From: Lachnospiraceae bacterium
GTDB lineage: Bacteria > Bacillota > Clostridia > Lachnospirales > Lachnospiraceae
Assembly: GCA_016281555.1 (NCBI GenBank)
Contig: JAEEIV010000054.1
Location: 1-64,000 of the forward strand
Length of the DNA: 64,000 bases
Reading direction: 5' to 3'
This document shows, one piece after another, positions 43,454-51,265 of this stretch; the first letter of the stretch is position 1; every line of letters begins with the position of its first letter. Position numbers and translations under genes: made by a program. A model generated the notes under the pieces. The model searched no databases. It was not told the origin of the DNA and saw nothing but the letters and a program-made list of their open reading frames with translations.

Positions 43454-43899
43454 ACCAATCTCCGTTCGTATTTCATGAGGAGCGCATTCTCCCTCGGTGA
43501 TTCATAATAATCCGGCCGGAGTCCGACGACCCGGAAGCCGATCCGTTCGTACAGCGTCCTCGCGGGCAGGTTCGAGACCCGGACTTCGAGAAAAAGATAC
43601 CGGATCTTTTCCTCTTCCGCATAGTCGAGGACGGTCTGCATGAGTTTCAGGGCAATGCCCTGCCGCCTGAATTCCGGAAGCACCGCGAGCGTCGCAACGT
43701 CTCCTTCGTCCATGCATTTCATGATGCCGACGTATCCCGCCGGACCGGAGACCGTCTCTGCGACGAAAAAACGGTAGTTTTCGAGGCCGAAGCATTTTTC
43801 GACTTCTTCCTCGCTCCACGGCGAAGAAAAGCATTGACGCTCGATTTCAGCGATCACAGGGACGTCTTCTGCGGTCATCGGCCGGATCGTGTATTCCAT
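43447..43899 (-). CDS. rimI: Ribosomal-protein-S18-alanine N-acetyltransferase
   Basis: 150 residues, single GNAT domain. The acetyl-CoA loop is 'VLPEFRRQGIALKLMQTVL'. 'SSPWSEEEVEKCF' and 'NLPARTLYERIGFRVVGLR' are RimI-like. Genes for RimI commonly sit between tsaB and tsaD, as here. Modification of S18 is the family role; other N-terminal targets are possible. Confidence 0.9.
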   Translation of the reverse strand: MEYTIRPMTAEDVPVIAEIERQCFSSPWSEEEVEKCFGLENYRFFVAETVSGPAGYVGIMKCMDEGDVATLAVLPEFRRQGIALKLMQTVLDYAEEEKIRYLFLEVRVSNLPARTLYERIGFRVVGLRPDYYESPRENALLMKYERRLVC

Positions 43900-43902
43900 G
43901 GC

Positions 43903-44667
43903 TCACTCCCCGATCTTCCGGTTCACGGGTTCGATGGACTCCGTCTCCGCCGGACGGATGGAAAGCCCTTCCTCGAGCCGCTCCCGTTCCGCCTGCGACA
44001 TCCGAAGATATACCGGAGAAAACGCTTCCGGCGGCACCGCTTTTCCTTCCCGGAACAGCTTCATGCCGAGGGACGCGACGCTCCCCGCTTTCTGGAACCG
44101 CACCGCGGGACCGGCAATGACCGCCCCGGGCAGCAGCGCTTTCACCGCTTCTTCATGCACGCTCAGCCCATCGCCGAGGAAAAACGCCTCCCGGCCCGTT
44201 TCTTCGCTGCATTTCCGGACTTCGCGGACGTATTCCGTGAGCGGCAGTGCGACCGCCTTCATGAGCACCCGGAATTCTTCGCCGTAAAACCCGTAGATCC
44301 CGCCGTACACTTCGTTTCTCCGCGCATCCATGATGGGACAGAGAAGTTTGTCGGACGCCGGGAATCCGTAGGCCATTGCATCCAATGTCGGGACCGGAAC
44401 GATCGGCTTATCCGCGCCGAAGGCAAGGCCCTTCACAAGCGAGGCGCCGATCCTGAGTCCCGTGAAACTGCCCGGACCTTCCGACACGGCGATCGCGTCG
44501 ACTTCGGAAACGTCCGTTCCCGCAATCGAGAACAGACTGTCGATCATCGGCAGCAGGGTCTCCGAATGCGTTTTATGGAAATTGACCGTGAACTCCCCGA
44601 TGAGGCCCTGTTCCGAGACGAGGGCGGCGGATGCGGTGAGCGACGCGCTTTCAATTCCGAGGATCAT
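43903..44667 (-). CDS. tsaB: t6A biosynthesis protein TsaB
   Basis: 254 residues from the ATG at 44667 ('MILGIESASLTASAALVSEQ'). The frame stays open upstream, but those codons overlap tsaE. ASKHA fold related to TsaD but without its metal histidines; 'AIAVSEGPGSFTGLRIGASL' is diagnostic. Scaffold of the TsaB-TsaD-TsaE complex. It overlaps tsaE by 17 nt and precedes rimI by 3 nt. Confidence 0.95.
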   Translation of the reverse strand: MILGIESASLTASAALVSEQGLIGEFTVNFHKTHSETLLPMIDSLFSIAGTDVSEVDAIAVSEGPGSFTGLRIGASLVKGLAFGADKPIVPVPTLDAMAYGFPASDKLLCPIMDARRNEVYGGIYGFYGEEFRVLMKAVALPLTEYVREVRKCSEETGREAFFLGDGLSVHEEAVKALLPGAVIAGPAVRFQKAGSVASLGMKLFREGKAVPPEAFSPVYLRMSQAERERLEEGLSIRPAETESIEPVNRKIGE

Positions 44668-45127
44668 CAGCTTCCCGTCCTCCTTCGCCGTATTCTTCCG
44701 GCGTTTCCACCGTGATCTTCCGGTAGTCCGCGCCCTTTTCAAAATCCTTTTCGATCCGGATCATGATGCGGTCCTTCGGAAGAAATTCCTCCGCTTTTTC
44801 GGCCCATTCGACAAGCGTGACGCCTTCTCCGTACACGTATTCCTCGAAACCGATCTCAAAAAGTTCATCCGGGTCGTCGATCCGATATACGTCGAAATGG
44901 TACATCGGAAGCCGCCCGGATCCGTATTCCTGTATGATCGTGAACGTCGGGGAAACCACGTCTTCCGTGACGCCGAGTCCCGCGGCAAAGCCCTTGATGA
45001 AGACGGTCTTTCCGACGCCTAAATCTCCGTAGAACGCATACACCTCGCCCTGCTTCGCTGCATTGCCGAACGTCTTTCCGAGTTCAAACGTCTCTTCCGG
45101 CGAAAAAACCTCGTTCACCGTTTTCAT
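44651..45127 (-). CDS. tsaE: t6A biosynthesis ATPase TsaE
   Basis: 158 residues. Walker A in 'AFYGDLGVGKTVFIKGFAAG', then 'SPTFTIIQEY' and 'HFDVYRIDDPDEL', the core signatures of TsaE. ATP hydrolysis recycles the TsaBD complex. The C-terminal tail after about 140 is acidic and not conserved. It overlaps tsaB and the YcxB-like gene. Confidence 0.96.
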   Translation of the reverse strand: MKTVNEVFSPEETFELGKTFGNAAKQGEVYAFYGDLGVGKTVFIKGFAAGLGVTEDVVSPTFTIIQEYGSGRLPMYHFDVYRIDDPDELFEIGFEEYVYGEGVTLVEWAEKAEEFLPKDRIMIRIEKDFEKGADYRKITVETPEEYGEGGREADDPRN

Positions 45128-45621
45128 AACTCTTTAAACCCCTTTCTCCGTTCCTTCGGCAATACCCGGACGATGAGTTCGTCCACGCGGTCGGGATTGC
45201 AGTCGAACGCGCTCCGCGGAATGATGTTTCCGTGCGCCGAATCCACGTACAGGAAATAATACTTCCCGAATTTCGCCACTTTCCTCACGTTCTGCCACTG
45301 CAGGACGGACGGATCCAAGCCGTCCTGCCAGACCGCGATGCCTTCCTCGCTGAACTCGTAATACGTATCGTTCGCGAAGACCGCGTTCTTGGCCTGCTGC
45401 GCCGCCTTGATGTAGAGCATGAGCGGCTGAAGGATGAAGTATACGCCGGCAATGAGAATGAGGAAAATGCCCGACTTGTTTCCGTTCACCAGATAGTAGA
45501 TGCCTCCCGCGACGGATGCGAGCCCGACGAGCGCGTAGATGATCCCCGTCGGCCGCACGTACATGTGATAAAACAGGAAACTGAACAGTTCTTTTTTTGT
45601 AAGTCTTACCGTTGCCTTCAT
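45124..45621 (-). CDS. YcxB-like membrane protein
   Basis: 165 residues from the ATG at 45621 ('MKATVRL'). A pair of membrane helices (about 25-70) is followed by a PH-like beta domain: 'NDTYYEFSEEGIAVWQDG', 'LQWQNVRKVAKFGKYYFLYV' and 'NIIPRSAF' are typical of the YcxB-like family. Function unknown. It is wedged between tsaE and prfB with 4-nt overlaps on both sides, so it is firmly part of this operon. Confidence 0.82.
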   Translation of the reverse strand: MKATVRLTKKELFSFLFYHMYVRPTGIIYALVGLASVAGGIYYLVNGNKSGIFLILIAGVYFILQPLMLYIKAAQQAKNAVFANDTYYEFSEEGIAVWQDGLDPSVLQWQNVRKVAKFGKYYFLYVDSAHGNIIPRSAFDCNPDRVDELIVRVLPKERRKGFKEL

Positions 45622-46736
45622 TGCGGTTTCTTCTCCTGGTGGATCCACTTAAGATAGGCGTTCATGAAATAATCCAGCCCGCCGTCCATGACCTGCTGCA
45701 GATTCGAGGTTTCCGCGTCCGTTCGGAGGTCCTTCACCATCGTGTACGGCTGGAAGACGTAGGAGCGGATCTGGGAACCCCAGCCGTTCTCCATGACTTC
45801 GCCGCGGATGCCCGAAAGATAGGCCTCGTTCTCCGCTTTCTTCATGAGATATAATTTCGCTTTCAGCATTTCCATGGCCTTGTCGAGGTTCTGGTAGTGC
45901 GAGCGCTCGTTCTGGCACGCCACGACGATGCCCGTCGGAAGGTGCGTGATCCGGACCGCGGAGGACGTCTTGTTGATGTGCTGTCCGCCCGCACCCGAGG
46001 CCCGGTAGACGTCGATCTTCAAGTCGTCGTCCTTGATGTCGATGTCGAGACTCTGCTCAATGACCGGCATCACGTCGCAGGACACAAAGGAGGTCATGCG
46101 CTTGCCGACCGCATTGAACGGCGAGATCCGGACCAGCCGGTGCACGCCGTGCTCGCTCTTCAAGTACCCGTAAGCGTTCAGGCCGGTGATCTGGATCGTC
46201 ACGGACTTGATGCCCGCTTCGTCGCCGTCAAGGTAGTCCAGCACTTCGATCGTATAGCCCTTCTTTTCCGCCCAGCGGGTGTACATCCGGTAGAGCATTC
46301 CGGCCCAGTCGCAGGACTCCGTCCCGCCCGCGCCGGCATTGAGCCTTAAGATCGCGTCGTTCTGGTCGAACTCGTCCGAAAGCAGCGTCGTCGTCCGGAG
46401 TTCATCGTAACGTTCCTTGAACTCATTGAACTCCGCCTTGATCTCTTCGAGCATCGACGCGTCGTCCGCCTCCTCGCCCATCTCAATCAAGGTCTGGATG
46501 TCCTCGTACTGCTGCTCGATCCCGTCGTATTCCTTCACGGTATCCTGCAGGTTCTTCAGCTTTTTCGTGATCTCCGCGGATTTCGCCGCGTCGTTCCAGA
46601 AATTCGGATCCTCCATGTACATCGAAAGCTCCGAGATCTGCTCTTTTTTCGCGTCGAGATCCAGGGCGCTCTTCAATTCCTCAAGCGGCGCCTTATACTG
46701 CGACAATGAATATTTGAATTGTTCAAACTCGATCAT
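45618..46736 (-). CDS. prfB: Peptide chain release factor 2
   Basis: 372 residues from the ATG at 46736. The stop-codon anticodon tripeptide SPF is in 'VRISPFNAVGKR'; the catalytic GGQ is in 'RASGAGGQHINKTSSAVRIT'. Recognises UGA and UAA. Many bacteria autoregulate prfB by an in-frame UGA near codon 25 and a +1 frameshift. Here the frame reads through that place without a stop ('KSALDLDAKKEQ'), so that control is absent. It overlaps secA by 4 nt. Confidence 0.96.
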   Translation of the reverse strand: MIEFEQFKYSLSQYKAPLEELKSALDLDAKKEQISELSMYMEDPNFWNDAAKSAEITKKLKNLQDTVKEYDGIEQQYEDIQTLIEMGEEADDASMLEEIKAEFNEFKERYDELRTTTLLSDEFDQNDAILRLNAGAGGTESCDWAGMLYRMYTRWAEKKGYTIEVLDYLDGDEAGIKSVTIQITGLNAYGYLKSEHGVHRLVRISPFNAVGKRMTSFVSCDVMPVIEQSLDIDIKDDDLKIDVYRASGAGGQHINKTSSAVRITHLPTGIVVACQNERSHYQNLDKAMEMLKAKLYLMKKAENEAYLSGIRGEVMENGWGSQIRSYVFQPYTMVKDLRTDAETSNLQQVMDGGLDYFMNAYLKWIHQEKKPQ

Positions 46737-49312
46737 GCTTTCATCCTTCCGTGGCACTGTTTGTACTTTTTCCCGCTGCCGCAGGGGCAGGGATCGTTCG
46801 GATACACCTTCGCGTCGGCGCGCTTCACGGGTTCCTTCGTCCGGGACTGGTCCTTGTTCGTGCCGGTGATCTTCGCGACCTGTTCGCGCTCCTCCGGCTG
46901 TTCGACTCTCGCGTGGTAGATCGAACGGACGGTGTCTTCGCGGATGCCGGCCATCATGGAATTGAACATGTCATAACCCGCGATCTTGTACTCAGTCAGC
47001 GGATCCTTGTTTCCGTAGGCCATGAGGCCGATGCCCTGGCGGAGCTGATCCATGTCGTCGATGTGATCCATCCAGCGGTGGTCGATCGCCTTTAAGAGCA
47101 CGACGCGCTCCAGTTCCCGCATGCCTTCGATGTCCGGGAACTCCGCTTCCTTCGCTTCGTAAAGCTTCACGGCGCGTTCCTTGACGATATGTTTTAGGTT
47201 GTTCTTCGTGTAATCCTTCTTTGCGGTTTCTAAGGAAACCGTGACCTTTTCCATCGGAATGATCCGGATGAGCGCCTGGTTGAATTCCGAAAGATCCCAC
47301 TCGGTCGCCGGCTGGTCGTCCGGAATGTAGGTGTCCACCAATGCATCCGAAACTTCGGTCACCATCTTCATGACGACGTCGCGCATCGATTCGCCGTCCA
47401 ATACCTGGCGGCGTTCCTTGTAGATGATCTCGCGCTGCTCGTTGATGACTTCGTCAAATTTCAGCAGGTTTTCACGGATGCTGAAGTTGTTGCTCTCGAT
47501 CTTCTTCTGCGCGCGCTCAATGGCGTTCGAAAGCATCTTGTGTTCGATCTGCTGACCGTCTTCCACGCCGAGCGTGTTGAAGACGCTCATCAGCCGGTCG
47601 GAACCGAAGAGGCGCATCAGGTCGTCTTCCAGCGAGATGTAGAACCGGGACTCGCCGGGATCGCCCTGCCGTCCGGAACGGCCGCGGAGCTGATTGTCGA
47701 TACGCCGTGCTTCATGCCGCTCGGTGCCGATGATCTTTAAGCCGCCGGCCTTTCTTGCTTCGTCGTCCAGCTTGATGTCGGTACCACGGCCGGCCATGTT
47801 CGTCGCGATCGTGACGGATTTGAAGTGACCGGCGTCCGCGACGATCTCCGCTTCCATTTCATGGAACTTCGCGTTCAACACGTTGTGCGGGATGCCCGCC
47901 CGTTTCAAGAGCGACGAGACCAGTTCGGAGACCTCGATCGTGATCGTGCCGACCAGCACCGGCTGGCCTTTTTCATAGGCCCGCTTCACTTCCTCGACGA
48001 CCGCCTGGTACTTTTCCTTTTTCGTCTTGTAGACCGCGTCGTTTAAGTCTTTCCGGATGACCGGAACGTTCGTCGGGATCTCGACGACGTCCATGCCGTA
48101 AATGTTCCGGAATTCCTGTTCCTCAGTGAGCGCCGTACCGGTCATGCCGCATTTCTTCGCAAACTTGTTGAAGAAGTTCTGGAAAGTGATCGTCGCGAGC
48201 GTCTTCGACTCGCGGTTCACCTTCACGTGCTCCTTCGCCTCGATCGCCTGATGCAGGCCGTCGGAGTAGCGTCTGCCCGGCATGATACGGCCGGTGAATT
48301 CGTCGACGATCAGGACTTCATTGTCCTTCACGACGTAATCCTGGTCGCGATGCATGAGGTAATTCGCGCGGAGCGCGAGCGTCATGTTGTGCTGCAGTTC
48401 CAGATTTTCCGCATCCGCGTAGTTCGTGACGTGGAAGAAGTTCTCGACCTTCTCGACGCCCTGCGCCGTCAGAATGACGTTCTTTTCTTTTTCATTGATC
48501 ATGAAGTCGCCGGATTCTTCCTGCACCGTGCCCATCATGATGTCCATCTTCGAGGTTTCCTTCCGGTCCTCGCCGCGCTGCATCCGCTTCGCGAGCATGT
48601 CGCAGACTTCATAGAGCTGCGTGCTCTTTCCGGACTGACCGGAAATGATGAGCGGCGTCCGCGCTTCGTCGATGAGGATCGAGTCCACTTCGTCGATGAT
48701 CGCGTAATTCAGTTCGCGGAGCACGAGCTGTTTTTCATAGATCACCATATTGTCACGCAGATAATCGAATCCGAGTTCATTGTTCGTGACGTAGGTGACG
48801 TCGCAGCGGTAGGCTTCCTGCCGTTCCTCCGGCTTCATGCTGTTTAAGACGCAGCCGACCGTCAGCCCTAAGAACCGGTGCATCTGACCCATCCAGTCCG
48901 CGTCACGCTTGGCCAGGTAATCGTTGACCGTGACGACGTGCACGCCCTTTCCCGTCAATGCATTCAGGTATGCGGGCAAAAGTGCCGTCTGCGTTTTGCC
49001 TTCACCGGTCTTCATCTCCGCGATGCGTCCCTGATGGAGCACCACGCCGCCGTACAGCTGGCATTCGAAATGTTCCTGATTGATGCAGCGTCTCGTCGCC
49101 TCGCGCATGACCGCATACGCTTCCGGCAATAACTCGTCAAGCGTCTCCCCGTCGCGGTAACGCTTTTTAAACTCTTCTGTCTTTGCCCTCAGGTCTTCAT
49201 CGGAAAGCGCCATCATCTCCGGCCGAAGGGCAATGATCCGGTCGACCAGCGGCTTGATCCTCTTGATCTCCTTCTGACTGTGGGTGCCGAACATCTTCTC
49301 AAACAGTTTCAT
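46733..49312 (-). CDS. secA: Preprotein translocase ATPase SecA
   Basis: 859 residues. NBD1 Walker A in 'EMKTGEGKTQTALLPAYLNA', 'VHVVTVNDYLAKRDADWM', DEAD-like 'IIDEVDSILIDEARTPLI', and NBD2 'TIATNMAGRGTDIKLDDEA' with 'QLRGRSGRQGDPGESRF'. The C terminus has the zinc/SecB-type motif 'CPCGSGKKYKQCHG'. Drives Sec export, used by the secreted proteins encoded nearby. It has its own promoter and heads a nine-gene run down to ispD. Confidence 0.98.
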   Translation of the reverse strand: MKLFEKMFGTHSQKEIKRIKPLVDRIIALRPEMMALSDEDLRAKTEEFKKRYRDGETLDELLPEAYAVMREATRRCINQEHFECQLYGGVVLHQGRIAEMKTGEGKTQTALLPAYLNALTGKGVHVVTVNDYLAKRDADWMGQMHRFLGLTVGCVLNSMKPEERQEAYRCDVTYVTNNELGFDYLRDNMVIYEKQLVLRELNYAIIDEVDSILIDEARTPLIISGQSGKSTQLYEVCDMLAKRMQRGEDRKETSKMDIMMGTVQEESGDFMINEKEKNVILTAQGVEKVENFFHVTNYADAENLELQHNMTLALRANYLMHRDQDYVVKDNEVLIVDEFTGRIMPGRRYSDGLHQAIEAKEHVKVNRESKTLATITFQNFFNKFAKKCGMTGTALTEEQEFRNIYGMDVVEIPTNVPVIRKDLNDAVYKTKKEKYQAVVEEVKRAYEKGQPVLVGTITIEVSELVSSLLKRAGIPHNVLNAKFHEMEAEIVADAGHFKSVTIATNMAGRGTDIKLDDEARKAGGLKIIGTERHEARRIDNQLRGRSGRQGDPGESRFYISLEDDLMRLFGSDRLMSVFNTLGVEDGQQIEHKMLSNAIERAQKKIESNNFSIRENLLKFDEVINEQREIIYKERRQVLDGESMRDVVMKMVTEVSDALVDTYIPDDQPATEWDLSEFNQALIRIIPMEKVTVSLETAKKDYTKNNLKHIVKERAVKLYEAKEAEFPDIEGMRELERVVLLKAIDHRWMDHIDDMDQLRQGIGLMAYGNKDPLTEYKIAGYDMFNSMMAGIREDTVRSIYHARVEQPEEREQVAKITGTNKDQSRTKEPVKRADAKVYPNDPCPCGSGKKYKQCHGRMKA

Positions 49313-49398
49313 TAACGATCCTCCCGTGACGAACGAATAAAGAACAAACGCACTGAAAACAAGCGCGGGGCTTTCCGCGCATATTCATAGATAATAGG

Positions 49399-49427
49399 AT
49401 TATAACATATAACGTGGTGGATTTCAA
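49399..49427 (-). promoter_or_regulatory. secA operon promoter
   Basis: Minus strand: TTGAAA (49422-49427), 17-nt spacer, TATAAT (49399-49404). The start would be near 49392. A GCGCGG/CCGCGC hairpin (49363-49380) lies at the beginning of the leader. Confidence 0.85.
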
Positions 49428-49443
49428 CTGCAAGGATGAGGCA

Positions 49444-49469
49444 AAGCGCACCGCAAAAACGGTGCGCTT
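49444..49469 (-). terminator. Terminator of the ABC exporter gene
   Basis: AAGCGCACCG (49444-49453) pairs perfectly with CGGTGCGCTT (49460-49469). On the minus strand it is followed by a short T-run. It separates the ABC exporter from the secA promoter. Confidence 0.65.
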
Positions 49470-49476
49470 CCGCATC

Positions 49477-51207
49477 TCAGACAAGATCGTTCTCCCGGAA
49501 TTGAAGGGAATAGAGTTCCGCGTAGGTCCCGCCGGCGTTCATCAGTTCCTCGTGCGTGCCGCGCTCCGTGATCTCGCCGCGGATCACGACCGCGATCTCG
49601 TCGGCGTTCCGGATCGTCGAGAGCCGGTGCGCCACGACGAGCGTCGTCCGCCCTTCGCAGAGTTCGTCGAGGGCCTGCTGGATCAGGATCTCGGTGGTAT
49701 TATCGAGAGCGCTCGTCGCTTCATCAAGGATCAGAATCGCCGGATCCTTCAAAAACACGCGGGCAATGGAAAGACGCTGCTTCTGACCGCCCGAAAGCTT
49801 CACGCCGCGTTCTCCGATCTCCGTGTCGTACCCGTGCTCCAGGGACGCGATGTACTCGTGGATGTGCGCTTTTTTCGCGGCTTCGATCACTTCCTCCTCG
49901 GTCGCATCAAGGCGTCCGTAGAGGATGTTCTCGCGGATCGTACCGGAGAAGAGAAACACGTCCTGCTGCACGATGCCGATGTTCTTCCGGACGGAGTCGA
50001 GCGTCAGTTTCCGGAGATCTTTTCCGTCGATCAGGATCGAGCCGTTGCCCTCTTCGATCTCGTAAAAATGCGGGAGCAAATGGCAAAGCGTCGTCTTTCC
50101 GCCGCCGGACGGACCGACGAGCGCCAGTTTTTCGCCTTTCCGGATCTTCAGGTTCACGTGGTGCAGGACCTCGTCAGACGACGGATAGGAATAACTCACG
50201 TTCTTAAACTCGATCTCTCCTTCCACGTCCTTCAATTCTTCCGCATCAAACGCATCCTTTTCCGGTTCCTCGTCCATGATCTCGACGAACCGCTTGAACC
50301 CGCTGACGCCGTTCTGGTATTGCTCCATGAAATTGATGAGCGTCGTGATCGGACTGATGAACAGGTTCACCGACACGATGAACGTCGAATAATCGCCGAA
50401 TGAGATCCGGCCCGCATAGAGAAAGAGTCCGCCGGCAATGAGCACGATGACGTTGAAGATGTCCGTGATGAAGCCGGTCGACGAGAAAAAGTGCGCCATG
50501 GCGCGGTACGCGCGCTTCGAGGAATCCACGAAGGCCCGGTCGCCGACCGCGAACTTTTCATTCTCCTTTTCCGCATTGGTGTATGCCTTGGTCACGCGGA
50601 TGCCGGTAATGCTGCTTTCCACGGCGGCATTGATGATCGCATTGCTCTTTCTCCGGTCGTCGAAGGCGTGACGCATCTCTTTCCGGAAATGAATGGCCAC
50701 GGTGAGCAGGATCGGGACGCAGGCGAACACGATGAGCGTCAGGATCCAGTCGATCGTCATAAGATAGGTGAACGACAGAATGATCATGACCAGACTGATC
50801 AGCAGGTTCTCCGGGCCGTGATGCGCCAGTTCGCAGACCTCGAACAGGTCGCTCGTGATCCTCGTCATGATCCGGCCGGTCTCGTGGTCGTCGTAAAAGC
50901 GGAACGGCAGTTTTTCGAGATGTGCGAACAGATCGCAGCGCATCTTCGACTGCATTTTGACGCCGATGACGTGTCCGTAATACTGGACAAAATAGCGAAG
51001 CAGAAGACGGATGACGTACAGCGCCAGTACGATGACGCCGGCGATCACGATCGTCGTATACATCCGGTTCGGGATGAAGTCGTTCAGCATCCGGTTCGTC
51101 ACGACCGGATAAACCATTCCGATGACGGAGATGAGAAATGAGGCGCCGAGATCCAGCGCGAGCATCTTCTTATGCGGTTTGTAGTAGGATATGAATCTTT
51201 TTAACAT
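49477..51207 (-). CDS. ABC exporter, fused membrane and ATPase domains
   Basis: 576 residues, a half-transporter of the MsbA/LmrA type. The membrane domain (1-310) has six helices. The nucleotide-binding domain has Walker A 'ALVGPSGGGKTTLCHLLPHF', Q loop 'IGIVQQDVFLFSGTI', signature 'GVKLSGGQKQRLSIARVF', Walker B 'ILILDEATSALD' and H loop 'LVVAHRLSTI'. The catalytic Glu is present, so it can work as a homodimer. Substrate may be a lipid, drug or peptide. AAGGGGAC precedes the ATG. It lies downstream of the GH31 gene by 58 nt. Confidence 0.93.
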   Translation of the reverse strand: MLKRFISYYKPHKKMLALDLGASFLISVIGMVYPVVTNRMLNDFIPNRMYTTIVIAGVIVLALYVIRLLLRYFVQYYGHVIGVKMQSKMRCDLFAHLEKLPFRFYDDHETGRIMTRITSDLFEVCELAHHGPENLLISLVMIILSFTYLMTIDWILTLIVFACVPILLTVAIHFRKEMRHAFDDRRKSNAIINAAVESSITGIRVTKAYTNAEKENEKFAVGDRAFVDSSKRAYRAMAHFFSSTGFITDIFNVIVLIAGGLFLYAGRISFGDYSTFIVSVNLFISPITTLINFMEQYQNGVSGFKRFVEIMDEEPEKDAFDAEELKDVEGEIEFKNVSYSYPSSDEVLHHVNLKIRKGEKLALVGPSGGGKTTLCHLLPHFYEIEEGNGSILIDGKDLRKLTLDSVRKNIGIVQQDVFLFSGTIRENILYGRLDATEEEVIEAAKKAHIHEYIASLEHGYDTEIGERGVKLSGGQKQRLSIARVFLKDPAILILDEATSALDNTTEILIQQALDELCEGRTTLVVAHRLSTIRNADEIAVVIRGEITERGTHEELMNAGGTYAELYSLQFRENDLV

Positions 51208-51265
51208 CTTTTGTCCCCTTGTAAAGCAATGATTCCCGGGTTCAAAACCATGTTTTTCCCGCTTC

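Noticed and set aside
46640..46700. Programmed frameshift site in prfB
   Set aside because: The frame is continuous through the aligned position; no UGA is found.
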